Source: CALUVN01 sp944323595 (GTDB lineage: Bacteria > Cyanobacteriota > Vampirovibrionia > Gastranaerophilales > Gastranaerophilaceae). Taken from it: a stretch of DNA of 64,000 nucleotides. Position 1 is the stretch's first letter; the number at the start of each line of letters is the position of its first letter. The stretch is from contig OZ006972.1 of NCBI GenBank assembly GCA_963931255.1, positions 496,001-560,000 of the forward strand. The letters are read 5' to 3'. Below the pieces are notes generated by a model that saw nothing but the letters and a program-made list of their open reading frames with translations, was not told the origin of the DNA and made no database searches. The position numbers were made by a program, and so were the translations under genes. This document shows positions 20,434-29,825 of the stretch, one piece after another.

Positions 20434-23400
20434 ATTCTAGAACGCTTTGCATTGCTACGCTTGTTGGCTGCTTTGGCTTTAGTTTTTCCGGCGCTGGAGC
20501 TGCAGAACTTGCTGATGTTGATTTGAGTAACATTCCGCTCAATAAGCCTACTTTGGACTATCTGCACGAAAATAATGTACAAATCCCTCAAACAGAATAT
20601 GATGACGAGGGGAATCTTGTCGAAAGCGGCTCTATTTTAGCGCCCGAAAGCGCTTATGCTTTGACGGAAGTTCCTGCCGGGGCGGGCGGCGCTGCGCCTG
20701 TCGGCGACAATATCATTACGAAATTCAACTATAACAGCGAAACTGGTGAGTTTACACCTGTTTATTATCAGGTAAGCATGAAACAAACCGAATACGGGAA
20801 AGGAGATTCTTCAAAGTACTATGGATGGGGAACGAATGAAAGCGGAAATAAGGAACTAGTTGAAACAAATGAAGAAACCGCTAAAATAATTGTAAAATAT
20901 AAAAGTACATCTTCTGGAGAATATGCCAAAGAATATATAAATCAGACAAATACTAAAACTATAACCAACCCATCTAGTACTTATAGTAGCCCAACAAAAT
21001 ACACCGGTGGGGCAGTAAAAGATGCTAACTTTTCAGAAAGTGTTTTATTTGAAAATAATAAAACAGATGTAACCGTAAATATTACTGATACTCGTATCCG
21101 TTATGCAGAGATTTTAGGCGGGGCATTGTATAATACTGCCGATATAGATACTATAAACGGCGTATTTGTAAATAACTCCGTTACAGTAAATGTAAATGAA
21201 GTAACAAGCGAAAGGTATAATAATGTATATGCTTATGGCGGGGCGATTTATAACGGAGCAAATACTGGTAAACATTCTAATACTAACACCAATACATCTG
21301 TTACAATTGGTAATATCACAGCAGACTTTATAGAAAATTATGTTTCCACAACAGGAACATTAGCAAGTCCTAACGGTGGTGCTATTTACAACTATGGATA
21401 TGGCTATGGATACGGATATGGATCTAGCTCTATTATAGACTCTGCGCTTTATGGCTATGGGTATGGCACTGCCACTATTGGGAATATAACTGGAGACTTT
21501 ATAGGAAACTATGTTTCTTCAACTAGTCCCGATCATTCTCTTAATCCTTCTTCTGGAAATTTAGCAAGTGGCGGTGCCATTTACAACTGTGGGTATGGGT
21601 ATGGATATGGGTATGGGTCTAGATCTACCTCTAATGCAGGTACCGCTGTCTATGGCTATGGGTATGGCACTGCCACTATTGGGAATATAACTGGAGACTT
21701 TATAGGAAACTATGCTTCTTCAGCTGGCGATTATATAAGCACTGGAGGTGGAGCTATCTTTAATTATGGTCGCGGATATGGCTCTGCTTCTGTTGTTGGT
21801 AATGGTTCAGATGCTTATGGGCATGGGTATGGCACAGCCACTATTGGGAATATAACTGGTAATTTTATAGGAAACTATGCTTCTGCTGATATTGGCATTG
21901 CCAACGGTGGAGCTATATATAACTCCAGTTCCACTGGGGGTTCAGGCGCTTATTCTGCACCAACTGGGGATGCTAATTATGATTATACTGCTTACGGAAC
22001 AGCTAGGCTAGGGGATATCACTGGGGACTTTATAGGAAATTACGTATTTTCTTCGTCTACTAATGCCAATGGTGGAGCTATTTCTAACAAAGCTTATGGC
22101 AAGTCTACAAGCACAATCAGTACTATCACCGGTAATTTTATCGGTAACTACGCCAACGGTGAGTATACTTATGGTGGGGCGATTTATAACAATGCACATG
22201 GTGGTATGCAAGGTTATGCAACCGCACAAATCGGAACTATCATAGGGGATTTTATCGGTAACTACGCATCTTCCTCTACTGGTTATTCAGGTCGCGGAGG
22301 AGCCATTAGTAATTATGGCGAAGCCTCAGGTACTGTACGAATCAGCAGTATAGTAGGCGACTTTATAGGCAACTATGCAGACGATAACGGCGGGGCTATT
22401 TATAATTATGGATTCAGTTCCGACTCAATAGCTGCAATTGGAGATATAACTGGCAATTTTATAGACAATTATGCACAATCAGGCGGAGCTATTTATAACA
22501 ATAACAATGTGGATGATAGTACCGTTACAATAGGAGATATCAAAGGGAATTTTATTGGGAATTATGCGACTGATGGTAGTGGTGGGGCGATTTGTAACAC
22601 TAAAATAATCGGCAACATCACTGGCAGCTTTATTGATAACTATGCTTCCGAGGGGGATGGTGGTGCTATATACAATTATGCAGGAACCATTGGTAATATT
22701 ACTGGGAACTTTATAGGAAATTACGCATCTGCGCAATCTTCGTCAATACAAGGTGGTGCTATTTATAACAGTAAAGGTATCATTGGTGATATAACTGGTA
22801 GCTTTATTGGTAACTCTGCTTCATCAAATGGAAACTATGATGAAGCAGAGGGTGGAGCTATTTATAACTATTTTAGTAATACATACAGCACTACTTACAT
22901 ATCTCAAATAGGTAATATCTCTGGAGATTTTATTGGCAATTACGCATCCGCATCGTCTGATTCTGCAAAAGGTGGTGCTATTTATAACTGTAATGAAAAC
23001 GATGATACCACAGTCCAAATAGGTGATATCTCTGGAAACTTTATTGGGAATTACGCGTCCGCATCATCTGATTCAGCAAATGGTGGTGCTATTTATAACT
23101 ATAGTGAGAACTCTAATGCCACAGTCCAAATAGGTGATATCGCTGGAAACTTTATTGGAAATTACGCATCCGCGTCGTCTTCGTCTGCAAATGGAGGGGC
23201 TATTTATAACTATAGTGAGGATTCTAATACCACAGCTCAAATAGGTGATATCACTGGAGACTTTATAGAGAATTACGCATCTTCATCATCTTCGCCTGCA
23301 AATGGAGGGGCTATTTATAACTATAGTAAGTACTTTAATCCCATAGCTCAAATAGGTGATATCTCTGGAAACTTTATTGGGAATTACGCATCCGCGTCAT

Positions 23401-25463
23401 CTTCGTCTGCAAATGGCGGGGCTGTTTATAACTACAGTAGCTATAATTCTACAGCAATAATTGACAAACTTTCTGGTGACTTTATTGACAACTATGCATC
23501 AGGGGCTTCAGCATCTGGTGGTGCTATATACAATACCGGAACAATTAGCGAAATTGTAAACTCTTCGTTCATAGATAACTACGCACAGGCTACTAACGGA
23601 GAAGCTAAGGGTGGCGCTATTTATTCTACAACTGACCTGAATATCATCGCTGATAACGCACAAACCGTCTTCGAGGGCAACTACACGGAAAACACTGACG
23701 CTTCTGGTAACACTACCAGAGATGATAATGCTATCTATCTCGATGCGGCTGATGCTGCTTTAAACTTCAATCTGAAAAATAACGGTAGCATTGTTATGGC
23801 TGATAATATTGACGGTGTTGACGGTTATACTGTTAATATTACTGGCGATAATAAAGATAATACCACTTTCTACATGTTTAACGATATCAGAAACAGTAAC
23901 CTCTTTGCTGGTAATACTACTTTAAATACCGTTAATAACTCTGTACACGTCTATGATGTAAATAGTTTTACTCTCACTGATGATACAAACTTTGTTGCTG
24001 ATGTTGATTTAGCAAACAAAGAAATGGACAGGTTTACTGCAGGCTCCTACGGGGCACACAAAGGTAATCTGAACGTAATCGGCATGAATTTGTTAAGTGA
24101 CGCCAACATGGATGAAGATGTGACGGCTGTCTACTTTGCAGAACCTGACTTGAAAAACAATGTCGTGAACGGTACAGGGGAACTTCCGGACAGTTATCAA
24201 ACTGCCTATACTCCTATCTACAAATACAACTTCATATATGATACAGAAAACGAGTACGACGGCAAGGGCAACGGCGGTTACTTCATTTTCACCCGCGGCG
24301 ACAAAATACCTGTTCTACCTGACCCTGAACCCGAGCCAGATCCGGATGAAGAGCCGGATGAACCTGATGTACCGGTAATTCCTACACCACCACAAGGTGG
24401 CGGAGGTTCTACAGGCAATCCGTCTGATGCGTTCAACCCTGCTGTTCTGGCAACTCCTGTCGGTAATCTTGCTGCCGGTCAAGCTGCTATGAATGAAACG
24501 TTCAAATACGTCTTCGAACACGCTGATGCATTTACTCAATTACCATCTATGGAGCGTTACGCTAAAATCAATGCTAACAAATATGCATTAAGTACTGACT
24601 TCAACGAAAACTTACCGTCATACGCTGATCAGCTTCAAAATAAAGCCGTCTGGTTCAGACCGTACACTACTTTTGAAACAATGAACATTAAAAACGGTCC
24701 TAAAGTTGATGCCATCACTTATGGTTCTCTTGTAGGCTTTGACGGTGATTTCAAAGAAATGAAAAACGGCTGGAGCAGAGTCTTCACCGGTTATGCAGGC
24801 TATATGGGTTCTTCTTTGAATTACTCCGGTGTTGATACTACTATGAACGGCGGTTTGTTAGGATTCACCGAAACTTTCTACAAAGGTAACTTCTGGACTG
24901 CTATCACTGCTTCAGCTGGTGCTTCTGTTGGTGAATCTCATACTATGTACGGTAAAGAAGATTATACTAGTTTGTTAGCAGGCGTTGGCTCTAAAACAGG
25001 GTACAACTTTGAGTTTAAAGACGGTAAGTTCATTATCCAGCCGATTATGTTCTTGTCTTATACTTTCGTTAATACCTTTGATTATAAAAATGCGGCTGGA
25101 GTTAACATTGAATCCGACCCGTTGCACACAATCCAATTAAACCCGAGTGTTCGTTTCATTGCTAACCTCAAAGGTGGTTGGCAGCCGTACGCTTCTGTCG
25201 GTATGGTTTGGAACTTAATGAATGAATCCAAAGTTACTGCTAACAACGTTAAGCTTCCTGAAATGAGTGTTAAACCTTACGTTGAATACGGGGTTGGTGT
25301 TCAACGTAACTGGGCTGACAAGTTCACTGCATTCTTGCAAGCTATGATTCGTAACGGCGGCAGAAACGGTGTTGCTCTCACAGGAGGCTTCCGTTTCATG
25401 CTAGGTTCTGAACCTAAAAATTCTGACAAGCCCAAGGTTAAAAAAGAGATTAAATCTCTTTGA
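20430..25463 (+). CDS. Large autotransporter with GGAIYN repeats, phase-variable candidate
   Basis: 1,677 residues from the TTG. Adding the upstream leader needs one more G in the tract. Order: signal peptide (IATLVGCFGFSFSGAGAAE); an N-domain shared with the second autotransporter (ITKFNYNSETGEFTPVYY); a passenger of about 20 repeats of IGDITGDFIGNYAS...GGAIYNY with two Gly-Tyr tracts (GYGYGYGYG); a Pro/Glu/Asp linker (PDPEPEPDPDEEPDEPD); and a ~300-residue C-terminal beta-barrel ending GVALTGGFRFMLG. A Lys-rich tail (KPKVKKEIKSL) follows the last barrel strand, which is unusual. The repeats predict a beta-helical surface adhesin. Confidence 0.88.
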   Translation: MNSRTLCIATLVGCFGFSFSGAGAAELADVDLSNIPLNKPTLDYLHENNVQIPQTEYDDEGNLVESGSILAPESAYALTEVPAGAGGAAPVGDNIITKFNYNSETGEFTPVYYQVSMKQTEYGKGDSSKYYGWGTNESGNKELVETNEETAKIIVKYKSTSSGEYAKEYINQTNTKTITNPSSTYSSPTKYTGGAVKDANFSESVLFENNKTDVTVNITDTRIRYAEILGGALYNTADIDTINGVFVNNSVTVNVNEVTSERYNNVYAYGGAIYNGANTGKHSNTNTNTSVTIGNITADFIENYVSTTGTLASPNGGAIYNYGYGYGYGYGSSSIIDSALYGYGYGTATIGNITGDFIGNYVSSTSPDHSLNPSSGNLASGGAIYNCGYGYGYGYGSRSTSNAGTAVYGYGYGTATIGNITGDFIGNYASSAGDYISTGGGAIFNYGRGYGSASVVGNGSDAYGHGYGTATIGNITGNFIGNYASADIGIANGGAIYNSSSTGGSGAYSAPTGDANYDYTAYGTARLGDITGDFIGNYVFSSSTNANGGAISNKAYGKSTSTISTITGNFIGNYANGEYTYGGAIYNNAHGGMQGYATAQIGTIIGDFIGNYASSSTGYSGRGGAISNYGEASGTVRISSIVGDFIGNYADDNGGAIYNYGFSSDSIAAIGDITGNFIDNYAQSGGAIYNNNNVDDSTVTIGDIKGNFIGNYATDGSGGAICNTKIIGNITGSFIDNYASEGDGGAIYNYAGTIGNITGNFIGNYASAQSSSIQGGAIYNSKGIIGDITGSFIGNSASSNGNYDEAEGGAIYNYFSNTYSTTYISQIGNISGDFIGNYASASSDSAKGGAIYNCNENDDTTVQIGDISGNFIGNYASASSDSANGGAIYNYSENSNATVQIGDIAGNFIGNYASASSSSANGGAIYNYSEDSNTTAQIGDITGDFIENYASSSSSPANGGAIYNYSKYFNPIAQIGDISGNFIGNYASASSSSANGGAVYNYSSYNSTAIIDKLSGDFIDNYASGASASGGAIYNTGTISEIVNSSFIDNYAQATNGEAKGGAIYSTTDLNIIADNAQTVFEGNYTENTDASGNTTRDDNAIYLDAADAALNFNLKNNGSIVMADNIDGVDGYTVNITGDNKDNTTFYMFNDIRNSNLFAGNTTLNTVNNSVHVYDVNSFTLTDDTNFVADVDLANKEMDRFTAGSYGAHKGNLNVIGMNLLSDANMDEDVTAVYFAEPDLKNNVVNGTGELPDSYQTAYTPIYKYNFIYDTENEYDGKGNGGYFIFTRGDKIPVLPDPEPEPDPDEEPDEPDVPVIPTPPQGGGGSTGNPSDAFNPAVLATPVGNLAAGQAAMNETFKYVFEHADAFTQLPSMERYAKINANKYALSTDFNENLPSYADQLQNKAVWFRPYTTFETMNIKNGPKVDAITYGSLVGFDGDFKEMKNGWSRVFTGYAGYMGSSLNYSGVDTTMNGGLLGFTETFYKGNFWTAITASAGASVGESHTMYGKEDYTSLLAGVGSKTGYNFEFKDGKFIIQPIMFLSYTFVNTFDYKNAAGVNIESDPLHTIQLNPSVRFIANLKGGWQPYASVGMVWNLMNESKVTANNVKLPEMSVKPYVEYGVGVQRNWADKFTAFLQAMIRNGGRNGVALTGGFRFMLGSEPKNSDKPKVKKEIKSL
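22915..23430 (+). repeat. Near-identical tandem repeats of ~110-125 bp in the passenger
   Basis: Five successive units read 'GGTGATATCnCTGGA..CTTTATTGGnAATTACGC' then a TC-rich stretch and 'GGnGGnGCTATTTATAACTA'. The low divergence against the older repeats upstream indicates recent expansion, so repeat number is likely to vary between strains. Confidence 0.75.
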
Positions 25464-25544
25464 TGCAGACTGATAACATACCTCACCCTACCCTCTCCTA
25501 CTTAGGAGAGGGGCAAACCAAGGTTCGGAAACGTAGCAATGTAG

Positions 25545-25564
25545 GTCGGATTTACTAATCCGAC
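25545..25564. repeat. 20-bp palindrome GTCGGATT-TACT-AATCCGAC, copy 1
   Basis: Perfect 8-bp arms around TACT. The identical 20-mer occurs at 39677-39696 and 40060-40079, always preceded by AATGTAG and followed by AATAAATAGT. Confidence 0.85.
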
Positions 25565-25608
25565 AATAAATAGTATTATGGGATTAAAAAATTTTCAACA
25601 TCATTGAA

Positions 25609-25660
25609 AAGCCGGTATTTCAAAGATGTTGAAAACTTCTTGAACATTTTTTACAGGCGG
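25609..25660 (-). repeat. Dispersed intergenic palindromic repeat, copy B (reverse)
   Basis: Reverse orientation of copy A (AAGCCGGTATTTCAAAGATG to TTACAGGCGG), followed by GATGCAAACTTATGTTTGC, the partner palindrome. No gene lies in 25464-25864. Confidence 0.7.
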
Positions 25661-25864
25661 CTACTCAATAGTTAGGAGTAGTGTTGATGCAAACTTATGT
25701 TTGCCCCTCACAGAGGTCAATCTAACGGGGCGAGGGTATATAGAATGGGTGAATGAGTCCGATAATAAATCAGTTGTAGTAAAATTCCCGCAGAGACTGA
25801 TTTTATATATGAACTTATTCACTTTGCACTCTAATTTAATCTGCAATTGATTTAAAAGTGGTAT

Positions 25865-27025
25865 CTATTCAGAAACAGAATTTAAGTTTTTAACAAAATC
25901 CGCAATTTTATATGCTTCAATTGTTCCGACTTTTATTTTGAAATCTAATCCGGCTTTTTGAAATTCTTCTTCCAGTTCTTCTTTCATGTGAGAAAGCAAG
26001 CCGGGGATAATTATTTCTCTTGTTTTTACCCTGTTTTGTAAATCAAATTTTTTCAATGTATTAGCAACCATTTTGGACGTAAATTTTTCTGCGGACCAAG
26101 CTGTAAGTACACTCATTCCGTCTGCAGGGGTTACCACAAGATAAGACGGAACATTCAGGCTTTCAAGTTCATTTGCTACCGCATAAAATGTCAATGCAAA
26201 ATTTGTTGTCATAAATATTATTGAATTTTCATCAGGATTATTGAATTCATATACCTTTGCCTCAACCTGTAAAGGTTTCTGCGGATCTGTAAATATGTTC
26301 TGGCGAAGCGTCATCAATGTCGCCATCAGAGTTTCATCAAAATCTTCAAATAAAAGCATATTTGCATATTTGCAGATATAAAAGCTTGCCTTTGCACAAA
26401 GCTCGTTCATATCGTCTTGATGTTCAAAGTATACATATACCGGATTTGCAAAATTTTCATCACGTTCTTTTATTGCACAGTGTCTGGCAAAAATCAGACG
26501 TAAAATAGTTTCCTGAAATGTCGGTGCGTTCGCTTTTATCAACGGAAGCTTTTTGAGTTCCTCCATTGTAATTAAATTTTTATATGCCGAAACCTTGTGC
26601 ATAATTTCATTGTCTGCATTTTTCAGCACTATGAAATCTACTTTTAATTTCTCATCAATTCTTGTTATTTCAAAACTTTCAATACGCTGCAATTTTTCAT
26701 ACCAGCCTGTTTGTGTCGTATCAATTACAATACCGATAGCGGTTCTGTTTACAAATGTTTTTTCGTGCCGGTATAATACATTTTCGCCGCCCACTTTGAC
26801 CCCGCAAATTTCTACTGTTTTTTGCGGTTCTTTAAGATGGAGCGCAAATTTTTCTTTTAATTCTTCTGATGCATATGGGCAGTTTGTTATATCAATTTGT
26901 TTTTTTGCAAGTTTCAGTGCAAATGCCATACAGGTTGCACAGCCGCAAGCTTTGCAATTTGTATGTTCTGCTTTTTTAGAACCGGGAAGATATTTAAATA
27001 TTTGCAATCCTGATAATTCTGTCAT
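25865..27025 (-). CDS. acsC: Corrinoid iron-sulfur protein large subunit (AcsC-like), shortened
   Basis: 386 residues. N-terminal 4Fe-4S motif with C24, C27, C32 and C49 (TNCKACGCATCMAFALKLAK), then GGENVLYRHEKTF opening the TIM-barrel, and the C-terminal corrinoid-binding part with LRQNIFTDPQKPLQVE, TTNFALTFYAV and GMSVLTAWSAEKF. Against my recollection of typical AcsC (~440-450 residues), about 60 residues of the mid-barrel are missing. CFeSP passes methyl groups on a corrinoid. Its start overlaps the stop of acsD by 4 bases. No CODH/ACS catalytic subunits are in the window. Confidence 0.85.
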   Translation of the reverse strand: MTELSGLQIFKYLPGSKKAEHTNCKACGCATCMAFALKLAKKQIDITNCPYASEELKEKFALHLKEPQKTVEICGVKVGGENVLYRHEKTFVNRTAIGIVIDTTQTGWYEKLQRIESFEITRIDEKLKVDFIVLKNADNEIMHKVSAYKNLITMEELKKLPLIKANAPTFQETILRLIFARHCAIKERDENFANPVYVYFEHQDDMNELCAKASFYICKYANMLLFEDFDETLMATLMTLRQNIFTDPQKPLQVEAKVYEFNNPDENSIIFMTTNFALTFYAVANELESLNVPSYLVVTPADGMSVLTAWSAEKFTSKMVANTLKKFDLQNRVKTREIIIPGLLSHMKEELEEEFQKAGLDFKIKVGTIEAYKIADFVKNLNSVSE

Positions 27026-27774
27026 ACAAAAGCCCTCATCGTTGCCAGTGTTTCAGGATGTTTAATTACAACTATGTTTGCTCCGCTCGCAAAGACTGCA
27101 CTTGCAGAGGCAATTTCTATCATAACTGCAGCTTTTTCATTTTCTTTTGCTTCTTTTGTTTTTAAAGACTCTTCGCAAACAAAACTGATAACTGGCATAT
27201 TCAGATAATTATCCCCGTTTAGCCCCTCAAGTTTTATTTTTTCCATAATACTGTAGCCGTATTCAAGCCCGTATCCAAGCCCGCCTATATCAGTATCTAT
27301 GAAAATTTTTTCAGGAGAAAGACCTAAGTCAATTGATAAAATATTTAATTCCTTACACAGGTTAATATCTATTGGTGAACGTAAAACAATACTGTGTTTT
27401 TCTTTTATAACCTCTGGTACTATTGTTTTATACGTATTTTCATTAGCAGATGCGATTATACATGGCTGTTTTAATTCTTTTATAAGTGCCGGCAGGAGAA
27501 TTTTATCAATTGCATCATTGTTTGTACCTCTTACCATAAGCGGTTTTGTAATAAGAGGAATGAGTTCTTTAAGCATTACAGCAGCTTCAGCAACTTCTTT
27601 ATCCGAGTCTATATTAAACCTCAAGCCCAAAATATCGCAATCAGTATTTTGGGCAAGGTTTATAAGTTCTTTTCTATCATTAGTCTTGTAGTAATCCTGC
27701 ACGATTTGAAAACTGTTTTCCGGTTTAAAAATATCCAGTTCCAGCGCCAGAAGTTTTTGGTTATGCTCTTTCAC
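27022..27774 (-). CDS. acsD: Corrinoid iron-sulfur protein small subunit (AcsD-like), shortened
   Basis: 250 residues against roughly 310 for AcsD of acetogens. The N-terminal strand domain is absent. Family landmarks remain: DCDILGLRFNIDSD, NTYKTIVPEVIKEKHSIVLRSPIDINLCKELNILS, GLSPEKIFIDTDIGGLGYGLEYGYSIMEKIKLE, and the closing GANIVVIKHPETL. With AcsC it should form the heterodimer that carries methyl-cob(III)amide. It overlaps the end of ftsH by 14 bases and the start of acsC by 4, so all three are one coupled transcript. Confidence 0.85.
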   Translation of the reverse strand: MKEHNQKLLALELDIFKPENSFQIVQDYYKTNDRKELINLAQNTDCDILGLRFNIDSDKEVAEAAVMLKELIPLITKPLMVRGTNNDAIDKILLPALIKELKQPCIIASANENTYKTIVPEVIKEKHSIVLRSPIDINLCKELNILSIDLGLSPEKIFIDTDIGGLGYGLEYGYSIMEKIKLEGLNGDNYLNMPVISFVCEESLKTKEAKENEKAAVMIEIASASAVFASGANIVVIKHPETLATMRAFV

Positions 27775-29644
27775 TCTTTACTTTATCCATTATTGCTTCA
27801 AATTCTTTTTCGTCCAGAGTTTCTTTTTCAAGAAGTTCTTTTGAGAGAGCTTCCAGCATATCGCGGTTATTTTGAAGAAGTTCTTTTGTCATCTCATATC
27901 TGCCGTCGATAATTTTTTTGATTTCAGTATCAATTTCATAAGCTACCTGTTCAGAGTAATCTCTCTGATGTCCAAAATCTCTCCCCATAAAAATATGTTC
28001 CTGATTTTTTCCGTAAGTCATATTTCCGAGTTTTTCAGACATACCCCATGCGGTAACCATTTTTCTTGCAATGTTAGTTACGTTTGTAAGGTCTTGTGAA
28101 GCGCCCGTACTTACTTTATCAGGTCCGTAAACAATTTCTTCCGCTGCACGTCCGCCGAGTGAGACGGCAATTTCTGCCAGAAGTTTTGCTTTGCTGGTGT
28201 GGACTTTTTCGTCTTTTGGTCTTGTCCAAGTTATACCAAGTGCGTAGCCTCTAGGGATAATTGATACTTTATGAAGTTCGTTTGAATCTTTCAAAAGTTT
28301 TGCAACAAGCGCGTGACCTACTTCGTGATAAGAAGTAATTTCTTTATCCTCATCAGTCATTACTTTGCTTTTCTTTTCAATACCTGCAATTACACGGTCA
28401 ATTGAAGCATCTATATCTTCCATTTCAATTTGCGGTTTGTTATTTCTTGCAGCGAGAAGTGCAGCTTCGTTCAAAAGATTCTGTAAGTCTGCTCCGGTAA
28501 ATCCCGGTGTGCGTTTTGCAAGAACTTTTAAATCCACTTCGTCAGATATTTTTTTGTTTTTAGCGTGGACTTTCAGAATTTCTTCTCTGCCTTTAACGTC
28601 AGGTGCGTTAATATAAATCTGTCTGTCAAAACGTCCGGGTCTTAAAAGCGCGTTATCCAGAATATCAGGTCTGTTTGTTGCGGCTATTACGATTATATTT
28701 GTATTTTCGTCAAAACCATCCATTTCAACAAGTAACTGGTTAAGGGTTTGTTCGCGCTCATCGTGTCCGCCGCCCATACCGGCACCGCGCTGACGTCCTA
28801 CAGCATCAATTTCATCAATAAATATAATACATGGTTGATGTTTTTTAGCTTGATCAAACAAATCTCTTACACGGCTTGCTCCGACACCGACAAACATTTC
28901 AACGAAATCAGAACCGCTTATTGAGAAAAACGGAACACCTGCTTCTCCTGCAACGGCTTTTGCCATCAAAGTTTTACCTGTCCCCGGAGGTCCGACTAGA
29001 AGAACTCCTTTTGGAATTCTCGCACCGAGTTTAATATATTTATCACCGTTTTTGAGAAAATCGACTATTTCTTCAAGTTCTTGTTTTTCTTCATCTATAC
29101 CGGCAACATCTTTGAAGTTTGTTTTTACTTTGCTGTCAAGAAGCATTTTAGCTTTGCTTTTGCCAAAAGACATTGCCTGAGAGCCGCCTGCCTGCAAACT
29201 TTTTGCCATAAACACCAGAACAAGAATGAAAAACAACGGCAGGAGCAGTGAACCTAATATTCCTATTAACTGGGAAGATTCTGACGGCTTTTTTACACTA
29301 ATATCAACATCTGCAGCTTCAAGCTTTTTAACCAGCTCAGGATCGTTTGGTGTTAAAACTCTATACTGAAGCTGTGGAGTTTGTTTTTCTATTGCAAAAG
29401 GGTTTACATCTGCTGTATTTTTTTGTGCAGGCTGAGCTTCCGGTTGATTTTTAGGTATTGCTATCAAAAAATCCGGTCCCTGTTCTACTTTTTTAAATTC
29501 CCCGTTTGCCAGTCTTTCCAGAAAATTTGAATAAGAAATTTCTGATGTACTGGTTGTAGGTCCTGCCATAAATACTGATGAAACAAACACCAGTACTACT
29601 ATTGCGAGAACGATATACATACCTGCTGATTGATTTTTATTCAT
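27761..29644 (-). CDS. ftsH: ATP-dependent zinc metalloprotease FtsH
   Basis: 627 residues. Two N-terminal membrane helices (about 9-27 and 125-147) flank a periplasmic domain with a Gln/Pro insert. The AAA module follows with Walker A GPPGTGKT (218-225), Walker B IIFIDEIDA and SRH ATNRPDILDNALLRPGRFDR. The zinc site is HEVGH (440-444). It degrades membrane and short-lived cytosolic proteins. Ribosome site GAGGG lies 8-9 bases before the ATG. Coupling to acsD/acsC downstream is unexpected. Confidence 0.97.
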   Translation of the reverse strand: MNKNQSAGMYIVLAIVVLVFVSSVFMAGPTTSTSEISYSNFLERLANGEFKKVEQGPDFLIAIPKNQPEAQPAQKNTADVNPFAIEKQTPQLQYRVLTPNDPELVKKLEAADVDISVKKPSESSQLIGILGSLLLPLFFILVLVFMAKSLQAGGSQAMSFGKSKAKMLLDSKVKTNFKDVAGIDEEKQELEEIVDFLKNGDKYIKLGARIPKGVLLVGPPGTGKTLMAKAVAGEAGVPFFSISGSDFVEMFVGVGASRVRDLFDQAKKHQPCIIFIDEIDAVGRQRGAGMGGGHDEREQTLNQLLVEMDGFDENTNIIVIAATNRPDILDNALLRPGRFDRQIYINAPDVKGREEILKVHAKNKKISDEVDLKVLAKRTPGFTGADLQNLLNEAALLAARNNKPQIEMEDIDASIDRVIAGIEKKSKVMTDEDKEITSYHEVGHALVAKLLKDSNELHKVSIIPRGYALGITWTRPKDEKVHTSKAKLLAEIAVSLGGRAAEEIVYGPDKVSTGASQDLTNVTNIARKMVTAWGMSEKLGNMTYGKNQEHIFMGRDFGHQRDYSEQVAYEIDTEIKKIIDGRYEMTKELLQNNRDMLEALSKELLEKETLDEKEFEAIMDKVKSERA

Positions 29645-29825
29645 TTAAAATAACCCTCTCATTTTGTCTGTTTTTCTGCTTTTTATTATAACTTAAAAAC
29701 AATAAAAAATAAACACCAATGTGAGTCAATAGTTAATTACTAATATATTAAGCCGATACAAATATTTTTAATTTTTTTTAACAGGCGTCTTTTGTTTAAA
29801 CTATAAATTCAATATATGTTTTTGT

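Larger units (their letters stand above)
24414..25736 (+). repeat. Duplicated segment (barrel plus 3' flank), copy 1
   Basis: Barrel-coding sequence and ~270 bp beyond the stop are almost identical to 38549-39868, including the TGATGCAGACTGATAACATA junction, the CCTCTCC/GGAGAGG arms and the GTCGGATT palindrome. Confidence 0.85.

Noticed and set aside
21380..23430. CRISPR-like array from regularly spaced repeats
   Set aside because: The repeats are in frame within an autotransporter, are diverged, and the spacers are coding and related to each other.
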